A stretch of 64,000 nucleotides of DNA from Oreohelix idahoensis (lineage: Eukaryota; Mollusca; Gastropoda; Stylommatophora; Oreohelicidae): contig JAMPIV010012203.1 in assembly GCA_024509875.1 (NCBI GenBank), positions 62,001 through 126,000 of the forward strand, in the 5' to 3' direction. Of the stretch, positions 44,779-56,145 are shown piece by piece (position 1 is the stretch's first letter; the number at the start of each line of letters is the position of its first letter). The notes below the pieces were generated by a model, which saw only the letters and a program-made list of their open reading frames with translations, was not told where the DNA came from and ran no database searches. The translations under genes and the position numbers were made by a program.

Positions 44779-45600
44779 AAACTATTTTAGTTGCTCTATC
44801 AGAATCAGCTCTTTCAACCCGTCATAGTTCTCGGTAAAGTTCCCCAGTGAACACTAATTCACTAGGTAGTCTTCAATACGGGCTGCAAACTGTGAGAAAG
44901 TCTCTCCGGCCGCCGTCCTAGAACCTCGAAATTTTTTTTCGGTAAGCCTCTGAATGAATCTCGTACCTCACCAAGAGAGCTTTTTTCAATGCCTGATAGT
45001 CATCTTGCTCTCCAACCGGAAGTTTATTAAAAACTTTGTAGGCGGCTCCTCTTAGGCCCTGGGAAAGTTTCAAGTTTCACTTCCGTTCTTCCAGTCCAAA
45101 CACTGTTGCAAAGCGTTCGAAGCGGTCTAAAAAGGCGTCCATGGTATCGTTCCTTTCTGTAAAATGTTCCAGCGGAATGTTCACGGCAATGGGTAGCACA
45201 GGTTGCGAAGTAGGCACACCATCTGAGCGGGGTGAGTACCCTCCATCACAGTTGGAAGCCGCTGCACTTTTTGCCAGCTCTATCTGATTGGTCTATCCCT
45301 GGATTTCCAGTTGCTTCAACTTATGTGCATGCTCTGCTGCGGCTTTCTCTTTCCGCTCCGCTGCTTATGCTGCGGCTTTCTCCATTGTAAGTTTCTGCAT
45401 TTCCAACTCTCTTTCATGGAGTTTATCAGTCTCCTCGCTTACATATTTCATCAGGTCTTTTCCACTTAACCCGAATTCACGCCCTGCCTCCATTAAACTA
45501 GTTCTAATTTTTGCGGCATCTGCCGTGATATGCAGTACGGGTTCGCGAAGGCAAAAATTGGCAGTGACCTCCAAACAAAATTGTTTGACTCGCACAAGTA
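44779..45600 (-). pseudogene. element A gag, N-terminal part, broken
   Basis: 45,595-45,365 reads AAKIRTSLMEAGREFGLSGK and VSEETDKLHERELEMQKL, matching the gag start of D (KELGMSREDLIKYVTTECDK). Capsid sense continues in other frames down to about 44,860 (segments with FSQFAARIEDYLV). Several indels and in-frame stops break it. Confidence 0.7.
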
Positions 45601-46038
45601 ATTATCTATTTAAAACCAGCTAGGTTTAAATAGTAATCAAGTTCAAATAGTTCTTAAAAATCACTCACTCAGCGTATTCTGAAACATTATATAATAGATT
45701 ATCTCGAAGTTTCTATGAAAAATTTGCTAAATATTTATGATAAAAATTTTCCATGCAGTTACAGAAAAAAAAAGTTTTAGTTCCCTACAGTATCCTCTGT
45801 TCTCAAAAAGTGTTTACTCTGTCCGTTTGATACTTAATTTAAAAAGTATCACTCGTGCTTTAGAGATATAAATTATCCCCTCTATGAAATAAACAAATTA
45901 TAGTAAGAGTCAGTCTAGGAGGTTATCCCTCAAAATGCCAACAAAGTTTGCAATTATCGCAACTGTATAGCAGGGATGAAAATGTGATTTTTCACACTTC
46001 TAAGTCCGGGTTCACTAATCCCAAGACGAGCCCACAAT
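45601..46038 (-). other. element A leader and primer-binding site
   Basis: Noncoding, AT-rich. Beside the LTR the minus strand reads TGGGCTCGTCTTGGGATTAG (about 46,015-46,034), a candidate primer site very similar in layout to D's TGGGGTCCTGTCCGGGAT. Confidence 0.6.
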
Positions 46039-46096
46039 TGTCGTGTGGTGCGTATTGGGGCAACTACGACAGTAGTTTTTGTCAGGAATCGCCTAT
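46039..46096 (-). repeat. element A 5' LTR, left piece
   Basis: Begins TGTCGTGTGGTGCG, similar to the start of D's LTR (TGTCGCGAGAGG). It is cut at 46,096 by the non-LTR element and resumes at 50,793. Confidence 0.6.
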
Positions 46097-46128
46097 TCTT
46101 CTTCTTCTTGCGATCGCATCTTTGATGA

Positions 46129-46685
46129 TTACACCGTCAGACGAGTTCTCATGATGAATTCGACTGTTGTTTGAAGTTCCTCTTTAACTCCATATAGCTT
46201 TGAGTTTAGTGTTGAGTCATTGGGCCAGTATATCTTTCTTAACTGGTCATACAGAGGACAGTCCTGTAGAACATGCTCAGCAGTTTGTTCGTTTAATCCA
46301 CATGTGCACAGTGGTGAAGCAGACAATCGTAGCTTGTGCATGTGTTTATTCAGTTTGTTATGCCCTGTCCTGAGTCGAAAAATAGTTATCTGTCCCTGCC
46401 GGTCGAGAGTGTGATAGTCGTCTTTGGGGTGGTTCTGTTCTCTTCTGATAGTCTGGATAGCTCTCTTTTTCTCAAAGTATGTGACTTCATTATCTTCTTG
46501 TTCACATTCTCCTCCCTTTTTTGCAAGTTTATCTGCCTTTTCATTTCCGGGTACACCACAATGATATGGTACCCACTGAAGTATGGTTCTCTTTTTGGCA
46601 GCTACCTTGTTTAGTTCATTTCTCAGATGCGGGAGTTTACCACCCTTGAGAGCTTGCAGGACAGACAGTGCATCTGTGAGGATGA
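46129..46685 (-). pseudogene. non-LTR RNase H end and C-terminal tail
   Basis: This continues the RT/RNase H protein after a frame change at 46,686. It holds the sense of VPYHCGVPGNEKADKLAKKG (the last RNase H aspartate), FRLRTGHNKLNKHMHKL and then the tail CTCGLNEQTAEHVLQDCPLY (C-x-C...H...C). The last 70 codons (46,341-46,129) are open. The tail motif is the same kind seen at 2,450 and 14,060. Confidence 0.8.
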
Positions 46686-48524
46686 CTACCTGTGGCAGTC
46701 AGAGTTGGTGTTATAAATCATATTTGCAGCTTGCTCTAGAGCTTGAACCTCAGCTGTATAGTTGGAACAGAATTTACCAGTGGGAATGTGCCTAGTCTCA
46801 TAGTGGTTGTCAGGATATGAGATAAAGATACCGGCACCTCCATTCCTAACAGCATTAGTTGCTGATCCATCTGTATAGGCATGTATCCATGATTGATCGG
46901 GATAGCTTTCTTGGATCATACTCAATGTAGCAGTTCGTTTTTGCAGATCATTATACTCACATCCACTTGTGAGACCACTGACTGATGTATTAATTTGGAG
47001 GGCACTGCTGGTCTGCTCCGATGGTACAAAGTATAGGGTGGGCTTCAGTGGTGTTGTCTTCATGGATAGGTCTTCTTGATGCTGTCTTATAAGTCTTTTC
47101 CCCCGATGCACAAAGCTGCTACGCTTTAGACGTCCCAATGCCAGATCATCTAGTCTTGCCTTCATTGGGTGCATTGGCATACTGTTGTACTTTTCCATCT
47201 GGATCATGGTTTTTGTGTCTCTTCTATGGGACAATGTCTGTAATCCAGCAACCTTCTGCATCTCTGTTATTGGTGTAGTTTTCATGGCTCCTGTAATGAG
47301 CCTGAGAGCTTGATTATGCACCTTGTCCAAAGACTGCAGATGTGAGTTAGCAGCTGATGACCATGCTGCTGAGCTAAACTCTAAGTGTGGTCTTATTACT
47401 CCATTATAAATCTTCTTTAGATTTCGTTCATTTGCTCCCCAGTTGTTGGTACCTGCTAATTTTCTGAGTATGCCTAGTCGTCTTCGGGCCTTTCCTTCTG
47501 CATTTTCAATATGCTTATTCCATGTAAGCCTTTGGTCAAATGTCACCCCAAGATAGGTGGGGTAGCTTTCTTCCTTGATCACGGTTGTCCCTAGGTGTAT
47601 GTTAGCTGATTTGTCCTTGGGGGCGAGGGAGAACAGTGTTGTGGAGGTTTTGTCTGTGTTTATTGTGATAAGCCATTTCTCTGCCCATGACACTAGCATG
47701 TCTGCTGCCCACTGCATTCTATAATTTGCTGTGGTGACATTTTCATCAGCGCACCAGAGTACTAGGTCATCTGCATATAAGGCAGCTTTAACTCCTGCAG
47801 GGAGATCTTTCACCAGGTCATTGATGTAAACAAGGAAGAGTGTTGGGGAAATTACTCCTCCTTGAGGTACCCCCTGATGGAGCAACACTTTTCTGCTCTG
47901 CAGACCGTCAAGAGTGACTCTAGTTCTCCTGTTATGCAAGTATGACTGGATCCATTTCATCATGTTGCCTTGGATTCCACTTCTCCTAAGTTTTGCAATG
48001 AGGCCATCTTTCCACACCTTGTCAAAGGCCTGCTTGAAGTCGACCCAGATCGTTAGGACCTTTTTCTTCTCCTGGAAGGCATCTTCTATTGCTTGAGACA
48101 AGTAAGTAACTTGGTCTTCTATACTGTAGCATTCTCTAAATCCAGCTTGTTTCGGCACCAGGATCTGCTCAGACTCTAAATACCATTTCAATCTGTGGTT
48201 GACTATTCGCTCCATAGTCTTCCCAACACAGCTTGTGAGACTGATTGGCCGGTAACTTGCAGCCTCGGTCTTACATTTCCCTTTCTTTAGTATGGGTATT
48301 GTGATGGCTTCTCTCCATACTTGGGGTACCGCTCCTTTCAACCAGCTGTGGTTGAATATCTCAAGCAGTTTTGTCTTTGCTGCTGAGCTCAGATTTACTA
48401 GCATTTCGTTGCTGATTTTGTCTGGGCCGGGTGACTTTTGAAACTTAAGCTTGGAAATAGCCTTCTGTAGTTCTCCTAGTGTGATGGGTTCCCTCATTGG
48501 GGCAGGAGTATCTGTCTGTGCCAT
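46686..48524 (-). CDS. non-LTR reverse transcriptase and RNase H, 612 codons open
   Basis: RT motifs: KFQKSPGPDKISNEML, YRPISLTSCVGKTMERIV, GFRECYSIEDQVTYLSQAI, IWVDFKQAFDKVW (first D), HQGVPQGGVISPTLFLVYI, and LYADDLVLWC (the YADD box, about residue 250). The thumb and linker follow (PHLEFSSAAWSSA, KVHNQALRLITGAMKTTP), then RNase H: HAYTDGSATNAVRNGGAGI (first D) and NYTAEVQALEQA (E). The frame ends in RNase H by a shift at 46,686. The enzyme copies element RNA at a nicked target site. RNase H places it in the I-like branch rather than Jockey proper or RTE. Confidence 0.92.
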   Translation of the reverse strand: MAQTDTPAPMREPITLGELQKAISKLKFQKSPGPDKISNEMLVNLSSAAKTKLLEIFNHSWLKGAVPQVWREAITIPILKKGKCKTEAASYRPISLTSCVGKTMERIVNHRLKWYLESEQILVPKQAGFRECYSIEDQVTYLSQAIEDAFQEKKKVLTIWVDFKQAFDKVWKDGLIAKLRRSGIQGNMMKWIQSYLHNRRTRVTLDGLQSRKVLLHQGVPQGGVISPTLFLVYINDLVKDLPAGVKAALYADDLVLWCADENVTTANYRMQWAADMLVSWAEKWLITINTDKTSTTLFSLAPKDKSANIHLGTTVIKEESYPTYLGVTFDQRLTWNKHIENAEGKARRRLGILRKLAGTNNWGANERNLKKIYNGVIRPHLEFSSAAWSSAANSHLQSLDKVHNQALRLITGAMKTTPITEMQKVAGLQTLSHRRDTKTMIQMEKYNSMPMHPMKARLDDLALGRLKRSSFVHRGKRLIRQHQEDLSMKTTPLKPTLYFVPSEQTSSALQINTSVSGLTSGCEYNDLQKRTATLSMIQESYPDQSWIHAYTDGSATNAVRNGGAGIFISYPDNHYETRHIPTGKFCSNYTAEVQALEQAANMIYNTNSDCHR

Positions 48525-48544
48525 GGTTGCCAGTATTTCTTTTC

Positions 48545-49434
48545 TTATCTCTCTCTCTGATGATCTATGTTAATGGGTAAGTTGCTTTCTGAACTGTATC
48601 TTCTAGCAAACAAGTCTGCAGCTTGTTTTCCTCTGAAAAGTTTGCCACCTTCATCCAATGTGATAGTCTGCCTAGGTGAGGAACGCTCTTCATTTAGAGA
48701 CTTGACTAATCTCCAAAGTTTCCTGTCGTCTTTCTCAAGGTTCAGCGATGCCGTTTTAGTTCTCCAGCTTTTCCGTTTTTCTTCTAGCTTTGTTCTCTGA
48801 AACTCTGCTACAGCCTTTTTCCATTTGTTGTGAGTTTCAAGTGAAGGCTGAGACTCTGCATCCTTTCTAGCCCTGTCCATAGCTTCCTGACGTTCTTGGA
48901 GTGTGCTGGACCAGTATGGTATGTAGTTACGCCGGCATCCTTTGGGAATGGTTTCTTTTGCAGCTTGTAGTATGCATCTATTGAAGTCTTTTACCACTTC
49001 ATTAATGTCTCTGTTCTGTACCTTGAGGGTAGACAGCAGCGTGTTCACCTGATGCCTGAATAAACCCCAGTTGGCTTTTTTGTAGTTCCATCTTGTAATG
49101 GCTGGGCCTGTACTGAGAGTTGCACTCTGGACAGTAAGAAAGATTGGGCGATGGTCGCTTCCCCCTAGTTGGTCTCCTACTTCTCTACTAATAGATCCAG
49201 CTATATCTGGTGTGGAGACGGCAAGATCTGGTGTTGAAGTTGTGTGCCATCCTCTGGAGTAGAAGGTAGGAGTATCTGTGGCATTATTGACTAGGATTAG
49301 GGAGTGATCATCTTGCCAAGTTTCAACCTCTTCACCTCTGTGATCCAGATGGTTATAGCCCCAGCTCTGGGAGTGGCTATTAAAGTCTCCAACTGCTATA
49401 AAGTTGGTGGCTGGTACCTGTATAGAGCTGAGAC
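48545..49434 (-). pseudogene. non-LTR endonuclease C-terminal half and EN-RT linker
   Basis: Starting next to the EN frame end, the sense includes FIAVGDFNSHSQSWGYN and GGSDHRPIFLTV, the two late motifs of the apurinic-type endonuclease (GDFN and SDH). From 49,048 it runs as an open frame: EVVKDFNRCILQAAKETIPKG, NYIPYWSSTLQERQEAMDRA. It is out of phase with both neighbours. Confidence 0.8.
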
Positions 49435-49986
49435 TCAGGGGTTTGTTGTTCGGCAGTAATAGTTCAGGAGTTCTATTTCCATCTTGTCTACCTTTATCTG
49501 CAACAGCTGATATTCTGCTCCATCCATGAAGGTTTTCCTTTCGTGTGCAGGAATGTTATTTCTTACAAAAGTAAGTACTCCTCCTTTTCGTCTATCTTTT
49601 CTGTCGGATCTGAAGCATTGATATCCCCTTATTTTAAAGGTTTGATCTGCTTTCAAGTGAGTCTCTTGGATACAGCAAACACTGACTTGCTTCTCATACA
49701 AGATGTTTTCCAGCTCTGTCTTTTTGCTGTATCCAGCCTGCTTGCTGTTCACTCCCTCTGCATTCCAGTGCATCATGATAAGTGGCACTCTGGGTTTCTC
49801 TTTTTCTGTTTTGTTTTGGTCAGTAGTTCTCCTCCGCCGTCTGCTGACTCCACAAGACGGTCTAGAGGGTCCTCCAGTAGCTGAGGGTGGGCTCTGTCGA
49901 GGCTCAGAGCCCGGCACTGCACCTGCCTGGTGGAGCTCCACAGGGCGAGCACCAGTACGAGATTTATTTGACGGTGTACTCTCCAT
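49435..49986 (-). pseudogene. non-LTR endonuclease N-terminal half
   Basis: 183 codons. A basic, proline-rich leader (GVSRRRRRTTDQNK) precedes LIMMHWNAEGVNSKQ (motif with Asn) and CCIQETHLKADQTFKIRGY (catalytic Glu). Then come GGVLTFVRNNIPAHER and LLNYYCR, where the frame is lost. It nicks chromosomal DNA to prime reverse transcription. No separate gag-like ORF1 was found upstream. Confidence 0.85.
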
Positions 49987-50784
49987 AGAAAAAAAAAGCG
50001 AGTTGCGTGATACTGTGGTTTCCGGTGCGCCTTCTGGCCCAGTATCTATGACTTTAGCACCTGTTCAACGGGAGAGTGGGCTCATCCCTAATCTGTTTAT
50101 GTTCCCAGTAGTAGACTATTCGCAAGCAGCCTGGGGGTGTCACTGCTCTGCGCGGACCTTGTTTACCGAGGCGGCGTCCGAGCTCGTATGGTGAAAATAT
50201 GGTTGCGTTATCTTCAAAATAGCCCTGTCTTTCCCATGGCTTTTCTGCCATCCTGCAACTTTGAGTTAGGGAGTTCTGAGCTCCAGTCTCTTTCCCAGGC
50301 ATTTTATCCTGGCCTGGCACGCATACAGAGGACCCCACTTCTGGTTCTAAGTTAGCAGTTGGGGATAGGTGGGGTAGAACACTGTGCATTCCCCGTCATC
50401 CAGGGGGCTCTCCAACTATGCAGAGCTTGCACAATGCTGTGCTCTGGTTCTGGGCTCTCCCAAGGAATCCTCACGTCCTGCACAGAGCCACTTCCAGATA
50501 CCCACCACCTGCCAACCCTCCATTGTAGAAATCTCCTGCATGCAGCCATCCAGTCAAGAGCCAGTATTAAGTCTGGTGCCCAAGTGATCCCCCCAAGCTC
50601 AGTGTGCAATGCTGGGATCTCATCATGCTGCAACACAGGGGGGATTGTGATGCTCAGCCATCTCTCTCAACTCTGCACTGATAAGTGACATCGGGGACTT
50701 AACTGTGCCTCAGTACTGGGAGGCCCCGTTTCCGGGTACACCACACACAGCCAATTGAGGCAACGGTCGCCGTGGGCGTAGGAG
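49987..50784 (-). other. 5' region of the non-LTR element, no ORF1 seen
   Basis: About 800 bp, more GC-rich than the neighbours. Open frames exist on both strands (for example 50,054-50,389 minus and 50,359-50,688 plus) but none has gag or zinc-knuckle motifs. It is probably an untranslated promoter region. Confidence 0.5.
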
Positions 50785-50792
50785 TCGCCTAT

Positions 50793-52440
50793 GATATATT
50801 AGGTAGATGGTCTCTAGAAATTGGCTCGTTAAGAAAGAATAAAGACCTATTCGAGATAGGGAAAAGAAGACGGGAATGCGAATGCTTTCCACTGGACAGT
50901 GTTTTCTAATTAGTTATGGAAAGAGTTCGGTTTCCCCACGACCTTAGCTTCTGCCTTTAGATCCCGTAACAGAAAAAGCCCTCAACCTCATCTGAGTAGA
51001 GAAATGTTCCTATAGGTGAATATGTAACACCGACAGCACGAGTGATACATTAACAAACTAGATAATGATCAAACAATCGTTGGGTTTATTAATGAAATAT
51101 CCACACATATAGGGTTAGTAATGGTTAGAACGTGATGATGGTGAAAGACGATTCACACATAACACACAGATGAGATAATAAAATTGCAGTTAATTAAGTA
51201 GTAGTTAATTAAGAATGCACTGGTGCAAAGCACAATGATGATGATGTGATATGATACGTGTTACCAGAATGATGAGTAATCTGCACAGTCCATGTGTCTC
51301 TAAATGCTTTTCATTGATATGAAGATTCACATGTATGCATAAAATGTCCCAAGTTGTTATACGTTATGTCGAGTGGGGTATCTCTAAGTCGAGGACGTTC
51401 TGATGAAAACTGTTGTCGGACTGAGAACGTTGACGAGAGATATAGATATTCCTTCACTGGTTGAGTATATCTCTGGAGTGTTGATCAACAGTTAATAGCT
51501 GTCATATGAACAAAATGTCTGTTGTCTAATCTCCCGAGGGTACTGGTCAGGCTGAATATCTTCACGAAATGTTAGTGATAATCTTGCGTATGTAGTCGTG
51601 ATTCATAAAATATACTTTAGAGTCTGCTTCATAGAATGCGCTTAAGAGTGTGTTGCACTTGGTATAAATATGAGATTTCATTCTTAAGCTCTTTAGCTTG
51701 ACTTCAGATAATAATGATCTTTCGAGTGATTTGAACTTGTGATAACTATGTATTGAACTTGTGAGCCAGCAGTATATGGGTGACGAAAAATGCTGCGTCC
51801 ACCTTCTGACTTGTGGGTGAGACAATATTCCTTCTTAATTGAGGAATGAAAGATGTCCTATGGCTAATTCTGCTAGCCAAAAGTCCGTTTTTGATAACTT
51901 ATTTGTGGTTAGACGTCAGACACGTTGCGTGTAGACTCAGACTTCTGATGAACTGAAGACACAAAAGTCTTCGTAAGTTTTTCACGTTTAACATCACTGG
52001 TTGACTTTAATTCATACTACTGCTCATTACTGATCTCTCTCTGAGTTCTATTCTAATGATGTTAAATATCTTGTGCATGAGAGACTGTGATGATGATGAA
52101 GGTGAAGTATGAAATTTAATTACCTCCTATCATCCTATCATCTTCTAGGAAAATCTTCTGATTTTATTAATCAGTTATGAAAAGAATTAATTGAAACTCT
52201 ATCTTTCGCACCTTTAGCTGTGAGGTTAAAATAAACAAAGAATAAGAAAATGTATTAATAATCTGTATAAGATCTACTAACCTTCTTTTCCCTTCGCAAA
52301 ATCCTTTAAGAACACAATTAATCACATAACTGAATTATCATCCACTCTGAATAAACACGTGTATTAGGCTAGGCGTTATAGGGATTGTTTCTCTGCCTCA
52401 CAATGTAAAACCTGGACTGCTTCCTCTAGCAAGCTACACG
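50793..52440 (-). repeat. element A 5' LTR, right piece (probable)
   Basis: This resumes directly after the second TCGCCTAT. No reading frame of note, AT-rich. The outer LTR end could not be fixed because A's 3' LTR is of another type and gives no match; the limit at about 52,440 is a guess. Confidence 0.35.
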
Positions 52441-53189
52441 GTATTATATTTCTAGAAGTCCAATGTTGGTTTCTTTGGATCTGTAACGTACAGTTCCGCC
52501 CATACAACCAATCCCTAATAGCCCCTCTGGTCCCTCATTCACAGGATCGCTCTTGTCCCCTGTCAGTCCAAACATGGGTGTGGTAATTCGCAACCAACTT
52601 TCGTTGCCTGGCTTGTTTGACAAACAGGTAGTGAGATAATTGGCTGGCCAATTCAAAAGTGCTGTCGCATTATTCTCTGGTTGTTTATCGTTCCGTGGGT
52701 TGGCGGCACTCTTTGTTACCTCCGCCTATTGTCGCCAGCATGCTAACATGTCCTCTTTGTGGCGCTGCCTATTGTATTACATGCCGGTTGCTTTAAACAG
52801 CATGAGACGTTTTCACCTGGCCAAGCTGGGCGTCCAATGTGGTGACCTGGCTGAGAAACAAAGATAACAACCTTCCACAGAAATTGTATAATGCCCAGAT
52901 GTATGATTTGGATGACCAGGTGTGTTTTCACCAGACTTATCACGATGCAATGTGGGCTTCAAACGATAATGTCAGGAATGGGGACTCAGTCAAAAGACTT
53001 TATTTTTCCCGATGAAAGAACAAATGCGGTCCATTAGATACCGGTCGCGAGTAATCACAACGATGAAATATCAAATGTGGGATAGCAAATGTGGGATGAA
53101 AGAGCAAATGTGGGAGAAAATACAATACGAGAGATGTAGGAAAAGATAGAGCAATAAAGCCTTTGCGCTCGTTTATCACACCGCTACAC
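52441..53189. other. unassigned sequence with short direct repeats
   Basis: No recognisable gene. At 53,020-53,115 there are repeated blocks of the type GATGAAAGAACAAATGCGG, GATAGCAAATGTGGG, GATGAAAGAGCAAATGTGGG. Confidence 0.5.
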
Positions 53190-53446
53190 ATCGGATTTGT
53201 GGACTATGAAAAGGCATTTGAGGGTGTTGATAGAGAATCGCTTTGAAAATTGATGAAGAGTTATGGAGTTCTCAAGAAGACCACTAACTCAATAAAGAAG
53301 ACTTATGAAGGCATGACGTGCAGAGTTCTTCATCAAAGACACTTTACAGAACCTTTTAGGATTAGAACAGGAGTGCGACAGGAATGCCTGTTGTCACCAT
53401 TGTTTTTTCTTACTAGCAATAGATCGGGTTATGAAAACATCGACAT
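53190..53446 (+). pseudogene. RTE-type reverse transcriptase, left part
   Basis: Plus-strand sense: FVDYEKAFEGVDRESL (first catalytic D), KTYEGMTCRVLH, FRIRTGVRQECLLSPLFF. One stop lies early in the stretch. At GACAT (53,442-53,446) LTR element D is inserted, and the coding sense resumes at 61,532. Confidence 0.85.
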
Positions 53447-54843
53447 TGTTGCGAGAGGTTCAGATGTTTTTAAAATGAAGGCTATCCTGGACAAATAGAT
53501 GTATCAGAGGATACCAGGATAGTACCAGATAAGAGACTGGTCTTAAACGAAACACCCCTTCTCTGAAAAGAGTAAGGGTGCATCGACATCAAAGTGGGGT
53601 CAAGCTATGTAAATCTACAGGTATGATGATAGTGTTTGGTTCTGAAGATCTATCTGCTACCTCTCCTGATCCCACAATGAGTAATGGATATATATTTGTT
53701 TGTGTGGCTAATTATCTAGGGGTAAATTAAATTAGTTATAGGTAATAACTATCAAACAGAACATTAACTTAATTACAATAATTAAGTAAGACTGAATGAA
53801 AGTATTTACAATTTATTGTTCCTAAACCTGTTTTCTTTTGGTTAGGAAAACTTAACTCAGGTTATAATGTATTTACAAAATGAAATAGATAATCTGGAAT
53901 GTTCTCCATAAAGAGGCAAAAATATGCTTTTATATTTATTTATATATGTAATTAAAGTTCATTCACTAACTCACAATCTTGGTATCAATGTCCCTGGCTG
54001 GTAACGTAATAGAAGTTGAATATGGACCTCTGTGATTCATCACGTTATAATGTTTAAGTCTAAAACAAGTCTGTATTCTAAGAGTTTTTCTTTGAGTCTT
54101 TAATACTTGTATTTTATTTATTCTAGTTCTTTGTATTGTTGCTGGATCATCTGTACAGTGAACCTATATGTCCACTTAACTTAATTGTAGTATGAGACAC
54201 CTCCAATCCTGGCTGGGTTCGCACAGAATATGAACTCCAGGCTGGGATATGTGGCTTTCGCTCTATCAAACTGAAGAACAGTACACCACCATAGCTCCTC
54301 TCACATGTGTGTCTCATGAACTTGAAATATTACCAGGACAAAACCCTCAGGTAACACACATAAGCTGATACTGGCTCTTAATGGGCCATTTAAGTCTGCT
54401 TTCAATACAGGCGGCAAATGTTTGACAAATTACATTTGCGCTCTTCTCAGCTTCGTGTCTAATATTTAAAATGGTAGTGGCAAGAATCCACCCAAGTTCA
54501 AGGCCTCTATAACGCCGTGCTCGACCAATCGAGACACAGTCAAAAACTGGCGTTAATAATTTTCCCTCTGATCATTTTTCAGCCCTACCGTATAATGTGA
54601 TTAAGTTTAAATATTTATTATTTTACTTATTTTTGGGCCGATTTCAATTATTTAAAGCTCTAATAAAACTAGAAATTGATCTCTATCGTTCATGTTATTA
54701 ATATTTTAGTTAGCCCAGTGCATTTAGATCTGTGCATACTTTAACTAACTAAATTGGGGATTACCCTGAAGTAAAATTATCATTAAAACTGATTTTTCGC
54801 GTACAATAAAATATTATTATGAGGAAGTCTTTACACTAACCTC
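53447..54843 (-). repeat. element D 3' LTR, truncated
   Basis: Begins TGTTGCGAGAGGTTCAGAT and follows the other LTR closely to ACACTAACCTC, then departs. It lacks the roughly 270 bp (SINE excluded) that the 5' LTR has to its outer end. A deletion removed the rest of the LTR, the purine tract and the end of pol. Confidence 0.85.
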
Positions 54844-55537
54844 AATATAGTGTTATCCTGGTTTCCTGCAGGTGGGTCAGTTCAAGTAGGCACTACTCAA
54901 GAAATCTGCCTCAACCCTATGTGATTCAAGAATAATCTCCTGTTGTGTTTACAAACAGCACAGGTGCTATTGCCTGTCAAATGCTGATTATCAATCAATA
55001 TTCACCATTATTCTTCTCTGAGTCTGTTCAATGACACGTCCAGAGGTTTTAGATGTTCCTCAAGGTTGCAATATTTATGAGGAGGAGATCTATAAAATTG
55101 GTGATTGCTGAGTTACGTAAGGGATCCAGTAATTTCCTCATCATCCTGGATAAAACACTCGGAGTATTTTTCCAATCCAAAAAAGCAACATATGAAATCA
55201 TAGTGTCCCTCCGAAGTGATCACAGCCAACAATGGTCTGAGCTCAAGCTTGAATGGAATTTGGAAAAACCCCTTACTAAAATTCATGTATGATTATTATT
55301 TACTGCCATTCAGGTAGAGTCCATTTTCACCAAAGGGGTTTCTCAGCTAACCCACACTGACGATAAAATATAATATGGGGAAATGAATTTCCTGCACCAA
55401 GAATCAATTCTCCTTGTAGCATTTGCTATAATATATTCTCAGTCCATGTCCGTACCAATACTTCCACTGGACTGTGTATAGGGCCGGCCAACTACCACTG
55501 TCACCAGTACCCTTTTATCATGCTAATGTGAACGGCA
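54844..55537 (-). other. element D degraded pol region
   Basis: No recognisable domain on either strand. A plus-strand frame at 55,053-55,292 has no motif. By position this is what remains downstream of the integrase finger. Confidence 0.4.
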
Positions 55538-56130
55538 CTACGCTGATGTTGGCTGTGCTATCAAATTAGCACACACCAATCGTCCGCTATCAATTTTCTT
55601 GGGAATTCCCCGTCTTGTTGCTGGCAAAGCCGGCCTATTAACCTCGCGGCTATTTTTATCCAATGCCCGGAATTCTGATCCAATTTGTGCCGGGGTTGAA
55701 TGGTTTGTGTTTATGTTTACTCTCGGTACCATCCGAAGAGTTGCCAGTGTAACTGGTTTTATTGAAGATGGTTGGTGAAAAGGGGTTTTCCTATCCACGA
55801 TGTCTACCTTATCATATTTATTTTCAGGCCTATGTTCGCCACAATGCTTTTCTAGGTCAATATGATTTTCCCAACGTGTGGGATTTTCCTTGCTACATTA
55901 GGCACAGGCCTCCTCAAATTGTGCAACGTCCACAGCTACGCCTGGCCAATAATATTTTACAGATGCCCATTGACAGGTGGTACCAATTTTGATATGTCCA
56001 CCGTCTGGTACAACATGTGCTTGTGCCTATAACTCAATGGCAGTACTATCTGTCCATATCCTTTTGGTTTTGCTCCAGCTTTCCTGTAGAGCAAACCATC
56101 CTTTAAATAAAATTTTCCTTTCTTAGGGGT
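55538..56130 (-). pseudogene. element D integrase zinc-finger remnant
   Basis: On the minus strand, 56,030-55,890 gives KYYWPGVAVDVAQFEEAC, the second half of the integrase HHCC finger, comparable to A's YYWPGINGDIERFVKSC, with a stop soon after. 55,798-55,538 is open (86 codons) but shows no integrase core motif; I do not recognise it. Confidence 0.6.
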
Positions 56131-56145
56131 GTTATGGATGTTTAG

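Larger units (their letters stand above)
46097..50784 (-). mobile_element. I/Jockey-type non-LTR retrotransposon with RNase H, full length
   Basis: On the minus strand: a GC-rich 5' region, EN, RT, RNase H, Cys/His tail and an (AAG)n 3' end. TCGCCTAT is duplicated at 46,089-46,096 and 50,785-50,792; it extends to GGARTCGCCTAT with one mismatch. 4.7 kb. The insertion is in A's 5' LTR. Confidence 0.88.

Noticed and set aside
49543..50194. Plus-strand frames of 113 and 163 codons
   Set aside because: They overlap the EN gene antisense and the GC-rich 5' region, with no recognisable domain.
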